NCBI GenBank assembly: GCA_036365455.1
Contig: JAWQUS010000009.1
Span: forward strand, 6,850,001 to 6,914,000
Length of the DNA stretch: 64,000 nucleotides
Direction of reading: 5' to 3'
DNA from: Macrosoma leucophasiata
Taxonomy: Eukaryota > Arthropoda > Insecta > Lepidoptera > Hedylidae
Under the pieces are notes generated by a model, which was not told where the DNA came from, made no database searches, and saw only the letters and a list, made by a program, of their open reading frames with translations. Below, one piece after another: positions 10,173-20,630 of the stretch; the first letter of the stretch is position 1, and the number at the start of each line of letters is the position of its first letter. The position numbers were made by a program, and so were the translations under genes.

Positions 10173-10548
10173 ATAAATACTTGAAATTAATTCAATATCA
10201 GCTTATTCATGACTTACAACTGTAAGAGTTTTTAAATAAACTGTTATTCGGGAAATACGAAATATTAACTCGTACGCTAGAACTTATGTTTTTGGCGTAT
10301 CAATCAGTACCGAATACGATATTTTGAAGGTCGGCATCGCTCGATTACGTAAATGGCTACATAACAGTTGAGTATTGTGACCTAAGATTAACAACTAGGT
10401 CATGAAATTAAAAAAAATGAAAAAAAAAATCGGTAGGTAGGTATTGTAGGTCATGAATATTATTTTTTATAATCCTACCTCAGTCTTAATTATATATATC
10501 AGTTTAGATTTTTGGATATAAAGGCATTTATAATTTTAAGAACCTGTT
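10173..10548. other. No recognised feature
   Basis: AT-rich sequence without a supportable gene. Confidence 0.5.
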
Positions 10549-10716
10549 GTGGCCCTGTATTTTCCGGCACAGAGGCATAACACCTTAGGCCTCAGGAGTG
10601 GTAACGCATCTGCATTTTGACCTGGGTCTTTGTGTGGGTGTCTATAGGCTGCAGTCATCACTTAACATCAATGTGAACTGCATGCTTGTTTGCCACTTCC
10701 ATTACATTAAAAAAAA
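10549..10716 (+). mobile_element. X repeat, 5'-truncated
   Basis: From GTGGCCCTGTATTTTCCGG to CACTTCCATTACATT and an A run. Confidence 0.75.
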
Positions 10717-11127
10717 AACAAAATCATGCCTTTCCCGCTAATATAAAGATTCCCTTGCTAGAAAGCCCAGGGGAATAATCAGCCTGCCGCTGTAAAACTT
10801 GTCAGCACTATCGCGTTCCGACTAGGTGGTAAGTGGTAAAAGGAGACGTTCCAAAAATGTATAGCTTGGACCTGCACCTTGTACAATATATTGAGAGAAG
10901 AAGCTTAAAATTCTAAATTATTTTCAACTATTCAAATCGTTCATTATACCTACCTTCAATTAACTGTCGTAAGTATATTTCAAAAACAAAAATGTCATAG
11001 TAGCAATATGGTAACATAATTATTGCCACACAAAAATTAAATGAAATAAATATGTCCGACAAAAAAACATATTATTTTTTAAGTACTTTTCTATGATTAT
11101 ATTTATTTTTCTCTATCTTTTTTTTTA
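10717..11127. other. Mostly unassigned; X trace at 10795-10845
   Basis: A short stretch CAGCACTATCGCGTTCCGAC resembles the X middle section. The rest has no recognised feature. Confidence 0.4.
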
Positions 11128-11348
11128 TGTTATAAAAGTGGCAAACAAGCGTGCAGTTCACATTGATGTTAAGTGATGACTGCAGCCTATAGACACCCAC
11201 ACAATGACCAGAGGTCAAAATGCAAATGCGCTGCCACTCCTGAGGCATTAGGTGTTATGCCTCTGTGCCGAAAATTACAGAGCCGTACATTACCACCTGA
11301 CCGGAACACGATAGTGCTGAACACTACCATTTAACAGCAAGTATATTA
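11128..11348 (-). mobile_element. X repeat, lacks its 5' head
   Basis: A T run (minus-strand A tract) at 11118-11128, then the X 3' and middle sections up to AACAGCAAGTATATTAG. The GGTGGTAGAGCTCC head is missing. Confidence 0.75.
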
Positions 11349-11650
11349 GAAAATTATCTTTTGATATAGTGTAGGTACAAGGAGCGGCGCAGGCCCAACA
11401 TGAAACTAACTTGTCCTTTGCTAAATGTATGATCGTATGACTCGTCTGCCCAGAAGGCAAAACTGATTATATCTAACGATGGTCAACCTATTTACTTTCA
11501 TACATTTGCACTATTGTAAATGTTTCTTCGCTGTATATTCACTTACCATCAATGTGAACTGTACTATATATTGTTACTATTACACACTTTATATTAGCTT
11601 GATGCGGACCAGTACCACAAATACCTAATGTAATTATCACTCGTCATGAT
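11349..11650. other. No recognised feature
   Basis: Contains only a short LINE-tail-like scrap (CACTTACCATCAATGTGAACTG near 11540). Confidence 0.4.
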
Positions 11651-11988
11651 TATTTATTTATTTATTTATTTATTTAAGCTTTTAGCACATAAAATATGTA
11701 CATAAGGCGGACTTAATACCTAGTGGTATTCTCTACCAGCCAACCTTAGGGCCAAATAAAACTGTCGAAGGTGCATTACGAAGTAAGGTTAATTAAATTT
11801 ATAAATAATCCAGTAATATATAACTGAAATATAATACATATAACATAAATATATTATATAATATATATAAAAGTATAAATAATAATACTAAATAGATACT
11901 TATACATACATAAATAAATGCATAATGGATGTATATTTAATATAACAGAATAATTCAAAGAAAACAATCATGACGGCGTAAGTTAAAA

Positions 11989-14910
11989 TCATTCATTTAG
12001 AGAGGTTAAAAAGTATTTTTTAAGCTTTTGTTTAAAGGATAATTTACTCGGAGCTTTCTTGATATCAAGGGGAAGCGCGTTCCAAAGCCTAATAGCTGTT
12101 ACAGCAAAAGAATTTGAATAAAAGCCAGTACGGTGGGAAGGAATTTGAAATTTAAGATTTTCGGCAGAACGAAGATTGTGGTCATGAAAATCACCAAGGA
12201 TTTGAAAATTAGATTTTAAATAATTAGGAGCACATGAATCGTTAACAACACTAAAAAGCATACAGAGTATCCGAATGGACCTCCTTTCACGGATTGGTAG
12301 CCAATTAAGCTGGGAACGGTAGATGGAAATATGGTCATATTTACGTAACCCGAAGATGTATCTAATGCAATTATTAAGCATCCGATCCATTTTATTAAGG
12401 AGATCTCGTGTTAGATCAGAGCAACAAACATCTGCATAGTCTATAATGGGTAAGACAAGCGACTGAACCAAAATAATTTTTGTTTTAATTGGCAGGAAGT
12501 TTTTATAGCGGTAGAGGGAGCGCAATATTACTGTTACTCGTTGATTCATTACATTGACATGGTTTTTCCAACTGAAAGTACTATCAATAATTAGGCCTAA
12601 ATCTTTAACATGGGTTGATGTTGGAATAACACTGTTGTTATATAAAATAGGAGTAAGACAGTCATAGTTTAAGCCATTAATGAAATACGAGCTCCCTAAA
12701 ATAATCGCCTGAGATTTCATTACATTAACGGCTACGCCAAAACATTGTGACCACTCATAAATCACTTGAAGGTCAAGATTTACAGATGATATAGCACTAT
12801 CAATATCATTAAAACTAGCTTGAACATAGAGCTGTAAGTCATCGGCATACAAATGATAAGAGCACTTAAGATTGTGTAGGATAGTATTTATAAAAAGAGA
12901 AAATAAAAGAGGAGAAAGTATACCGCCTTGTGGTACGCCAGAGGATAAACAGTACCAATCAGAGTATTCGTTACCGACTTTAACAGCCTGCTGACGACCA
13001 CGAAGATACGAAGAGAACCAACTCTGTTCTACTGAAGAGATGCCAGCACGTGAGAGGATGGCACAAAGAATATCATGGCTAACAGAGTTAAATGCATTGG
13101 AGAAATCAAGTAAAATTAATACCGTCAACTTAGAATTCTCCATGCCCATACGCACGTCCTCGGTAATTTTGAGAAGAGCAGTTGAGGTACTGTGACCCTG
13201 TCTGAAACCTGATTGAAAATCTGATATTATATTGTTTTTTGCTACAAAACTTGAAAGTTGCTTGTGGACTAAAGCTTCTAAAATTTTAGATAAAAATGGC
13301 AGAATAGATATTGGCCTGTAATGACTAGGTAAACTAGGATTCGAAATCTTAGGCAGTGGGATAATATGAGCTTTACGCCAGATAGTAGGGAAAGAACCAG
13401 TTTGCAAAGAGAAATTGAAAATGTGAGTTATTATTGTTAAAATACTATCAAAAATAAGAAATATCATTTTCCTGCTCACTCCATCACATCCAATGGCATT
13501 AGATTTGATAGCTTGAGCACATTTGAACACGTCTTCAGTAGTAACAGATGAAAAGGAAAATTGATTTGGAGAAAACGGCGTGGAAGTTAAAACAGAGGAA
13601 CTTTGTAGCATACCGGAATTGTTAGGAGATAACGTAAAAGAGAAATAGTTGTTCAGAACATTCAAGGATAGTGAAGAGGGTACGACATCAGGTTTAGGCT
13701 TGCCAAAACCAAGAGAACGCAAAAACTTCCACGTGACAGCCGGAGAAGAATTTTGAATATTTTCGTGGATATAGCGGCGTTTTGAGTCTCTTATCATTTT
13801 GTTACACCGATTCCTTGCCAACTTGTATAGGTCCCAATTACCTGCACAACGGTCTCTTTTGAATTTTCGAAAGACTCTGTCACGGCGGACCATAGCTATG
13901 CGGACGATCCTGGTAATCCAGGGAGCCGGAGGACGCTTTGCACGAATAGATCTAATGGGTGCATGGGTATTAAAAAGATCTAAAACCTTATTATTAAATA
14001 ATGTGATTTTATCCTCAATAGAGGGTGCCGCCACAATATCGGACCAAGTCATTTTCTCAGCGTCAGTTCTAAGTTTAGCATTGTCTAAACGCGCAAAATT
14101 TCGTATGTAAACTATGGTTGGTCGTAATTTGGGAGGTTTTATTTGATAGCTAATGTAAATAAGATCATGCCTTGAGAAATTAGGTGCAGCTAACTGCCCG
14201 TGATGCATAACAAACTCCTTAGAAGAGGAAAGAATGAGATCAATCCAGGAATCATCCGTATCAAAATTTAAGTGTGTAGCCTCAAGAGGAAGCAGCGATA
14301 AATTGGTAGATTCAAGGATTGACCTCAACCTCTCACTACGAGACGAATTCCTGAGCATATCAGTGTTGAAATCACCCATCACTATGAGATGTTCGTACTC
14401 TGATGCTAAGGTTTCAAATAAAGGTTCCAGAGTGGGGAAGTAATTAATAGCAGGTGGACAGTAGACAACGCCAAGAACGGCTTTACTCCCCTTCACTGAT
14501 ATTTCTATAAACAAGAATTCGGGATTACTATCGTACAGTGATTGTGAAGTAGAAATAATTTTGAAAGGGATGTCACTACGAAGGTAAATAGCGACACCCC
14601 CGGCTCTTGCCCCTGTGCGATCATTACGGATAAGAACGTAGTTTGGTAAACTAAAAGCTGATGAAGGAAGTTCGGGCTTGAGCCAACTTTCTGAAATTAA
14701 AATGGCGTGCAACGAAATATCAGTAAACGTATCAAGAAGCTCCGAGTAATGCTGAGGTACGCTTTGCGCGTTAATGTGACAAATATTAAAACATTGGGAC
14801 TGAATAAAAACATCGCGCAATCTACTACTTAAAGAAAAAGAGTCATCACATGAAGAAAGAGATAACGACGAATCATCAATGGCTGAATAAAAAGAATCAT
14901 CGTCAGACAT
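11989..14910 (-). CDS. ORF2p: endonuclease-reverse transcriptase of CR1-like LINE
   Basis: A 973-residue, uninterrupted protein that nicks chromosomal DNA and reverse-transcribes element RNA at the nick. Residues 1-40 are acidic and serine-rich. The EEP endonuclease spans about 41-260, with the expected catalytic positions visible: N47 (HINAQS), E74 (SESW), D180/N182 (GDFN), D224 (SWIDLIL) and H248 (SRHDL). RT spans about 505-770: WRKAHIIPLPK, YRPISILPFLSKI, LLDFSNAF (catalytic D602), SSGVPQGGILSPLLF (657-670) and YADD (688-691). A C-terminal region ends RLWNALPLDIKKAPS...SFKQKLKKYFL, a usual LINE terminus. The length fits CR1/Jockey ORF2 proteins. The start at 14910 is the first Met and leaves the endonuclease complete. 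All key residues are present, so the enzyme may be functional. An antisense open frame at 13799-14110 is a shadow. Confidence 0.92.
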   Translation of the reverse strand: MSDDDSFYSAIDDSSLSLSSCDDSFSLSSRLRDVFIQSQCFNICHINAQSVPQHYSELLDTFTDISLHAILISESWLKPELPSSAFSLPNYVLIRNDRTGARAGGVAIYLRSDIPFKIISTSQSLYDSNPEFLFIEISVKGSKAVLGVVYCPPAINYFPTLEPLFETLASEYEHLIVMGDFNTDMLRNSSRSERLRSILESTNLSLLPLEATHLNFDTDDSWIDLILSSSKEFVMHHGQLAAPNFSRHDLIYISYQIKPPKLRPTIVYIRNFARLDNAKLRTDAEKMTWSDIVAAPSIEDKITLFNNKVLDLFNTHAPIRSIRAKRPPAPWITRIVRIAMVRRDRVFRKFKRDRCAGNWDLYKLARNRCNKMIRDSKRRYIHENIQNSSPAVTWKFLRSLGFGKPKPDVVPSSLSLNVLNNYFSFTLSPNNSGMLQSSSVLTSTPFSPNQFSFSSVTTEDVFKCAQAIKSNAIGCDGVSRKMIFLIFDSILTIITHIFNFSLQTGSFPTIWRKAHIIPLPKISNPSLPSHYRPISILPFLSKILEALVHKQLSSFVAKNNIISDFQSGFRQGHSTSTALLKITEDVRMGMENSKLTVLILLDFSNAFNSVSHDILCAILSRAGISSVEQSWFSSYLRGRQQAVKVGNEYSDWYCLSSGVPQGGILSPLLFSLFINTILHNLKCSYHLYADDLQLYVQASFNDIDSAISSVNLDLQVIYEWSQCFGVAVNVMKSQAIILGSSYFINGLNYDCLTPILYNNSVIPTSTHVKDLGLIIDSTFSWKNHVNVMNQRVTVILRSLYRYKNFLPIKTKIILVQSLVLPIIDYADVCCSDLTRDLLNKMDRMLNNCIRYIFGLRKYDHISIYRSQLNWLPIRERRSIRILCMLFSVVNDSCAPNYLKSNFQILGDFHDHNLRSAENLKFQIPSHRTGFYSNSFAVTAIRLWNALPLDIKKAPSKLSFKQKLKKYFLTSLNE

Positions 14911-15221
14911 AGTGAAACAATATTAAACTAATATATAAATACTAAAATAGATATTTTATAATAGATAGATCTCTATATATAATTAAAATAAATATGAACA
15001 CTAGGTTATTACAATAATAATTAAGTTATAAATTAATCGACAAGTCATTATTCAACCTGCCAATCGACCGTTCACATAATTATATCTTGCCACTCAAAAA
15101 GTATCCAACAAAATATTACAATTTTACAATAAGGTACAACACTAAAATACAATAAAAAGTTCATCTCAACAAACAACAAGAAATCAAACAAATTGCAATT
15201 ACTAAATTTTCTGAACGAAAA

Positions 15222-15245
15222 TGTCAACGTGACATGACGTTGACA
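15222..15245. promoter_or_regulatory. Fold-back in the LINE inter-ORF spacer
   Basis: TGTCAACG and CGTTGACA form a perfect 8-bp stem around TGACATGA. It lies in the 580-nt spacer between ORF1 and ORF2. A role in ORF2 translation is possible but unproven. Confidence 0.4.
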
Positions 15246-15491
15246 CATCTATTAACACATGACAGACAGCTAAAATTAAATTAATTCTAACCTACCTGAG
15301 TTACATTTGAAATTGAAAAGTTTTGCAGTAATTATTAAAAAGTACGGTGGTAGATTAAAGCACAAGCTGCATAAATTACAAAAACAAGTAGGTATGAAGC
15401 ACAAGCTAGTAAAAGCGCATAATGGATACAATAAACATCGCGATCGTAAGCAAGAAGCAGAAGAGAGAAGCAAACTTTATATTGATTTATA

Positions 15492-16271
15492 CTACTTGTT
15501 TCTTACTACGCGCTTCGATCTGGAAGGAGCTTCCGTTGGTGGTGTTGGCTCTGGCCTGTTCCGGATGTTGGTGGTTTTCCCTGCAGCCCCGACAGAAACA
15601 TCGGAAGGTTTACCATGCTTAGCTGCCAGTGCTACAAGATCCTCGTGACATAGGATACGACTACGCTTGCCGTCGGGGAGTCTGACATATACACTGCAGT
15701 CAAGGGTCCAGACTTTGGAGATACCAAAATATTTCTTTGCAGCAGTGAAAATGGTTTGGCGCTGACGTGTGAGGAACTCAGATAGAACATACGGAGAACC
15801 TTTCAATTTCGTTTTGTTGTTCCAGACCATACTTTTAACAACAGGATCACCAAAGCGTATTAAAATAGGTCTAGTGCGATCATTGCTTTTAGAACCCAAC
15901 CTATGACATGCGAGGAAAGCAGTGGAACACAACTCAGTCATACCCAACTTATTGTGCATAACTGTAATGACAGATTCTGCAGTATTCTCGTCATCACTCT
16001 CCGGTACCCCATTGATCAACAAAAACTTACGCCGATGGCGGGTCTCAATAATGTCTATACTGCGACTTAAATCAGTTATTTGTTCGTGGAGAGCATTAAA
16101 GACATTCTTCACATGCTCCTTGAAGTCAGTAAAGTCACGATAAAGAGCAGCTATCTCAGTACCTGGAGTTGAAGCTGATGCCTTGAGATGTGACTCAAAT
16201 TCCGCCATTCGCAGGTGAAGGGATGACAGTGCAGTTTTCTGAAGCTCAGCAATATCTTGTATGGTGGTCAT
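15492..16271 (-). CDS. ORF1p of CR1-like LINE (coiled coil plus RRM-like)
   Basis: A 259-residue protein expected to bind element RNA and form the retrotransposition particle. Residues 1-75 look helical with heptad-like hydrophobic spacing (LQKTALSSLHLRMAEFESHL, then HEQITDLSRSIDIIE), which suits a trimerising coiled coil. From about residue 78, RRKFLLINGVPESDDEN leads into an RRM-like fold of the type found in L1-like ORF1 proteins. A following domain contains SEFLTRQRQTIFTAAKKYFGI. The C-terminus is basic (PSRSKRVVRNK). No zinc knuckle was seen. Its position 5' of ORF2 on the same strand supports the call. The downstream spacer of 580 nt means ORF2 is not translated by simple overlap. The frame is intact. 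Confidence 0.8.
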   Translation of the reverse strand: MTTIQDIAELQKTALSSLHLRMAEFESHLKASASTPGTEIAALYRDFTDFKEHVKNVFNALHEQITDLSRSIDIIETRHRRKFLLINGVPESDDENTAESVITVMHNKLGMTELCSTAFLACHRLGSKSNDRTRPILIRFGDPVVKSMVWNNKTKLKGSPYVLSEFLTRQRQTIFTAAKKYFGISKVWTLDCSVYVRLPDGKRSRILCHEDLVALAAKHGKPSDVSVGAAGKTTNIRNRPEPTPPTEAPSRSKRVVRNK

Positions 16272-16340
16272 ATTATTGATGGAAGAGCCAAGTGTAATAG
16301 AACCGACAAGTGTAGTTTACCAGTGTTGATAGGTCGTTGG

Positions 16341-16705
16341 CAGGATGATGCAAATTACAATTATTAGATCATAAAATGACTTGTTTTCTTCTTTAGTGTG
16401 ATGAATTGAAGTATAAGTAATTGATGTAAGTACTTTTTACACACTTTTATACAATAAATGATAATATTCGATAATTAAATATGAAGAGCACATGTGCCTT
16501 ACTTTTTGCACCTACCCGAAAAAAAAGCGATTAGATTAGAAAGATTATAACGTATAACGTAAATGTGTTTGCCCAAACCATTTTGCTGTCTGATAATCAG
16601 CTTCGGATGGCGAATGTGCGTGAAAATATATTACATTAAATATATTCGAATCAAGTTACGATCCCATTTCATTACAGTCTCCATATTAACATTAATGCGA
16701 ACGTA
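16341..16705. other. No recognised feature
   Basis: AT-rich sequence between the LINE and the mariner composite. Confidence 0.5.
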
Positions 16706-18053
16706 TTGGTTGGGGAAAAAGTTTCTTCGCATTTTTTAAGATAATTCAAAACATTTTTTAATATAGTTTATTTAAATTTAACTTAAAAATGTATATACCA
16801 TTTTGTTCGATAACCTTTTGCCATCTTGTAGGTAGGGATATGATCCCATTGCTATAAAAATTTTGGGACTTCTCATCAAAATACCGCGACAAGTGGATTT
16901 GGCAGTCCTCTCGTGATGTTAATCTAACATTGCATAAAGAATTCTGAAGAGACCGAAACAGGTGGAAATCTGAAGGTGCAAGGTCAGGACTATACGGCGG
17001 ATGCATTAACACCTCCCAGCCAAACTCTCTTAATTTTTGCTGATGGCTATAGATGTGTGAGGTCCAGCGTTATCATGATGAAACACCACACCCCTTCTGT
17101 TGATCAATTCCGGCCGCTTTCTCTCAACTTCTTGCTTTAATCTCATCAGTTGTTCGCAGTAGAGTTCAGAATCGATAGTCCTGCCTGGTGGTAATAGCTC
17201 ATAATGAATAATGCCCTTCCAATCCCACCACACACACAACATCACCTTATTGCGAGTTAACCCGGGTTTCGCCACAGTCTGTGAAGCCTGACCGGCCTTT
17301 GACAACGACCTTTTTCGCACGTTCTTGTCGTACGTGATCCACTTTTCTTCACCAGTTATCAGCTTCTTCAAAAATGATTCGGTTTCATTACGTCGTAATA
17401 AAGAATCACATATGAGTACACGGTTCATTAGGTTTCTTTCAGTGAGCTCGTGAGGTACCCAAATATCGAGATTTTTTTTGTACCCAGCTTTTTTCAAATG
17501 CGCCAAAACTGTTTTGTGATCAATTCTCAGTTCTTCAGCTACGTCGCAACTACTGATATGTCGATCTTGCTCCACTTTTTCAAAAATGGCATCCATTTTA
17601 TCCGTAATAAAATACCGACGACTCTGGGCGACCAGAGCGAGGTGCATCTTTGACATCAAAATTTCCGGATTGAAAACGCTGAAAAGTCTTTTCGCATTAT
17701 AGTATGTATGAACTTGTAATAAAATGTCTTTGGCTGTAGTATTTGTATCTGGCTGGTTTTGGTATCATTGAAAGTTAAAATTTTAAAGAACATAATTCCA
17801 AATTCAAATTAGGCAAATGTGTGATTTTCAATGTTAGGTTAACATCACGAGAGGACTGCCAAATCCACTTGTCGCGGTATTTTGATGAGAAGTCCCAAAA
17901 TTTTTATAGCAATGGGATCATGTCCCTACCTACAAGATGGCAAAAGGTTATCGAACAAAATGGTACATACACACTTTAGTTAAATTAAAAAAAAACTATT
18001 TAAAAAAAAAATTGAATTATCTTAAAAAATGCGAAGAAACTTTTTCCCCAACC
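16706..18053. mobile_element. Mariner composite bounded by two 3' ends
   Basis: The left end TTGGTTGGGGAAAAAGTTTC and the right end GAAACTTTTTCCCCAACC are inverted, and both are the 3' terminus of the same mariner, judged against the full copy at 29158-30450. 16706-17680 is a minus-strand mariner lacking its 5' end. 17681-17830 is the 5' end of a plus-strand copy. 17831-18053 is its 3' end, so that copy lacks the transposase. The left end follows a TA. This head-to-head arrangement suggests interrupted gap repair or aberrant transposition between two copies. Confidence 0.85.
16758..17680 (-). pseudogene. Mariner transposase, N-terminally truncated and frameshifted
   Basis: 17659 down to 17030 encodes the HTH remainder and most of the catalytic domain: VWVPHE-like IWVPHELTERN, EEKWITYDKNVRKRS (first Asp) and GVVFHHDNAGPHTS (second Asp). 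One missing base near 17043 (AGCCATCAGC where copy 29158-30450 has AGCCACTCAGC) shifts the frame. The rest, HPPYSPDLAPSDFHLF with the third Asp, is in another frame (17012 down to 16758). The DD34D spacing holds when both frames are considered. The N-terminal 60-70 residues are lost at the 17680 junction. It cannot make active transposase. Confidence 0.85.
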
Positions 18054-18344
18054 TTATACATTATTTTCGTATTTACTAACTAAGCCGAGGCGTTCGTTAA
18101 TAAGAAATGATGCGACGCGTACATGACTTTTCGTTTATCTTAGATATTTGGATACCATTATCTGTTTACGAGGCGTCTGATGGGAATTTCATTAGGATCT
18201 TTTGCAATGACATTGATTCAAGACAATGTACGCTAAATAACTTTCTTTTTTGTCTTCGTTTAGGCTTGTTTGAATGACCTAAATTTTATAATTAGCAAAT
18301 ATAAAATTTAATAAGATATAATAAAAGAGACAACAACTTAGCTC

Positions 18345-18480
18345 TCTGGGGTGGCAACGCATCTGCATTTTGACCTCTGGTTTTTGTGTAGATGTCTATA
18401 ATCTGCAGTCATCATTAAACGTCAATGTAAGCTGCATGCTTGTTTACCACCATTTTGCAACTTTCCTTACACAAAAAAAA
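18345..18480 (+). mobile_element. X repeat, 5'-truncated, diverged
   Basis: CTCTGGGGTGGCAACGCATC to the terminal A run. It belongs to the variant subfamily with GGGGTGGCAACG. Confidence 0.7.
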
Positions 18481-18655
18481 AATTGTTGTGTTTGATAACA
18501 GGTAAATTATATTACAGCAGGTAATATATATAATGTATTTAAATATTTATTTACTTATATACGTATTTATGTGTTTATTATTATTATTTATTTTTTTTGT
18601 TAGATCATATATTTGTATTCTTTACATTAAGTTTTCCTTATTCATAAGTTGTAAT

Positions 18656-18777
18656 ACCTACCACAATATTTCATCATGATGAGGGTTGACTGGTAGAGAA
18701 TGCCACTAGGCATTATGTCCGCCCTTAGTTTTAACTTGTATTCAATGTTAAATCAATAAAGAATAAATAAATAAATT
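18656..18777 (+). mobile_element. CR1-like LINE 3' end fragment
   Basis: GAGAATGCCACTAGGCATTA followed by TGTCCGCCC and a terminal AATAAATAAATAAATT. It matches the tail of the LINE at 11651-16340, but the copy is heavily 5'-truncated. Confidence 0.75.
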
Positions 18778-19849
18778 GTTTTCCTACGAAATCGACAAAA
18801 AATGTCATCAAATTAAAAAATATATATTAAATATTAAACGTTTTTAAAAAAGATTTTTGTAGTTGACTGTACACAATCTCCTCACAATTTTATGGTCGGG
18901 CGAGTTGACGACAGAAATATTATTAAAATTTAAAAGGTGCCAAGTCGCCCAATCAGGCGAGTTTTTGTAGGGCGAGATGACGAATAACCCTAGAAAACAC
19001 GCTGTTTATTTTTAGGAATATAATGACGTCGTACATACTGAAAAATCATTTACGAACATTCATTAAAATACTGCAAAAAATGTGACGAGGACCTACATAT
19101 ATGATTCAATATCTAAGTTAAGTAATAATGAAGTCTTTTGAAACTACACATAAAGCCAAGTATCACCTCCCAAGTAGTATCTTATAAGATAAGACAGGGT
19201 GTGATTCTAGTTAAAACGACCCGGTGTATCAGCTCCGTTCTCTTATACCGGGCAATTAATTAAGGTTAATTTTCTTAGCCCTACACCCCTCATGAACACG
19301 TCGGGTGTTTAATTACATTACGTCGGCCCTGCTCGGTGTTTTCGTTACACAAGGTCTTGCTTTCAAAGCGATTTGTTTGGGTGTTACCAAATTTTCTCGT
19401 AGAAGTTGATTTTGGCCTTTTCAGTACAAAGACGAGTCAATAATATTTTCTTCCTTATTTCAGTATTTGTATTAATAGTTATTTAAGTTTCAAGATTAAG
19501 ATTAGTTGATATCACACGATCGAAAATCCACGAGTTATTTCTTAAACACATGTTTGCTATGATTGTTTAGTTAGTTACACAATTTAAAATAGGGTATTCA
19601 AAGATATAGATTGAATTTCGTCCTTCTTTTAAGGCTGGCAAAAACCATTACCAAACCTTGGAATAAATAAATATTTACCAAGACTTGGAATAAATAAATA
19701 TAATTAAGTTTGTTCATTTTAGTTGAGTTTAATAAAAAATATGATTGACAAGGTTTTAAAGCGCTAAAAAGAGTTACTCTATGTAGAATATGTAGATGAT
19801 GAACGATTCAAAAAAATAACTTTTTTTTAAATTTTATTTTTACGCGGGG
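18778..19849. other. Unassigned, partly non-repetitive
   Basis: No gene. The stretch 19140-19420 is less AT-biased than its surroundings and carries GATA-type sites (CTTATAAGATAAG). It matches no repeat here, so it could be host regulatory DNA. This is only a suggestion. Confidence 0.35.
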
Positions 19850-20415
19850 AAACCCTCATTGGTCCACCCGCCGTCTAGGGGAAAAGACGGCGGGTAGTGT
19901 GAGACTCGTACTCACTAAAACCCCGCGGTGTTCCGACTCTTCCGCCATCAGTGGCGGGGTCATGGGAACGCTTACGCACACATCCGCGACCCCGCCGGCG
20001 GCTGCTCGTCTCCGAGCCGCAGGTTGAGCTCTTTGGCTCCAACCAACATTAGTGGCGTGCGGAACACGTGCACGCCACCCAGCTTGGGACCTATTTCCAT
20101 TTGGGCGACGGACATCCCCTAGTCCGACACCCAAAGGTCCCTGCCCCGACCACTCACAACGCCAGGCGTCCCAAGACGCCCAGGTGGAGGAGTACAGGGG
20201 CACACAGTCCGGCCCCGGGAGAGCGGGAGTGACAGGGATGAACTGACCTTCAACATTCAACCGCCCCCCGCGGCCCCACCACGTCCCTATCAAGCGGCGG
20301 GACCACCGCTAGGCGGCTGGGGATAGGGTACAGGGCCAACGACATACCCATACACCTCTTCCCCAGCCGCCTTCCCACCACGTTCCCATCTGACGGCGGT
20401 ACCACCGTTAGGCGG
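19850..20415 (-). repeat. GC-rich repeat island with a strong hairpin
   Basis: A sharp GC-rich block in AT-rich DNA. Read on the minus strand it ends GGGTTTCCCCGCG and then an A-rich tract, like the 3' end of a retroelement. A perfect 10-bp stem CCCGCCGTCT/AGACGGCGGG with an 8-nt loop lies at 19867-19894. Two related direct segments, GGCGG(G/T)ACCACCG(C/T)TAGGCGGCTG, are at about 20295-20320 and 20395-20418. A 145-codon open frame exists on the minus strand, but I do not recognise the protein and it may only reflect high GC. Confidence 0.5.
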
Positions 20416-20440
20416 CTGCTAATAATTAAAATTATCAACT

Positions 20441-20630
20441 AATGGGCCTACCTGGATCATTTTTTTATCGGACCAATGGGACTATTCCGCATCAAACAAA
20501 AAAAGAATTACGTAAATCGGCCCAGAAATCTCAGCGAAATCGGCGTACACACATAAAAAAAATCATACCGGCCGAATTGAGAACCTCCTCGTTTTTGAAC
20601 TCGGTTAAAAAGAACTTCAAAATAGGATAA
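20441..20630 (+). repeat. Interspersed repeat with GAGAACCTCCTCG motif
   Basis: AATCGGCCCAGAAATCTCAG and GGCCGAATTGAGAACCTCCT are followed by GAACTCGGTTAAAAAG. This is the inverse counterpart of 8525-8645. Confidence 0.55.

Larger units (their letters stand above)
11651..16340 (-). mobile_element. Apparently intact CR1-like LINE with ORF1 and ORF2
   Basis: Read on the minus strand: 5' UTR (about 16340-16272; 5' limit uncertain), ORF1 (16271-15492), a 580-nt spacer, ORF2 (14910-11989), a 3' UTR of about 340 nt, and a 3' end made of TAAA/AAAT units (11651-11680). The 3' UTR includes ACTAGGTATTAAGTCCGCC just before the end. The same tail is found truncated at 18656-18777, 21118-21235 and 26045-26340. 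Both ORFs are uninterrupted, which suggests recent insertion. The long inter-ORF spacer is unusual and contains a fold-back at 15222-15245. CR1 clade is inferred from the two-ORF layout, the RT and the simple-repeat tail. Confidence 0.85.

Noticed and set aside
11655..11680. Independent TATTT microsatellite
   Set aside because: It is the simple-repeat 3' end of the CR1-like LINE.
19856..20293. 145-codon open frame in the GC-rich island
   Set aside because: High GC suppresses stops in several frames at once; the translation shows no family features. Kept as repeat, not as a gene.
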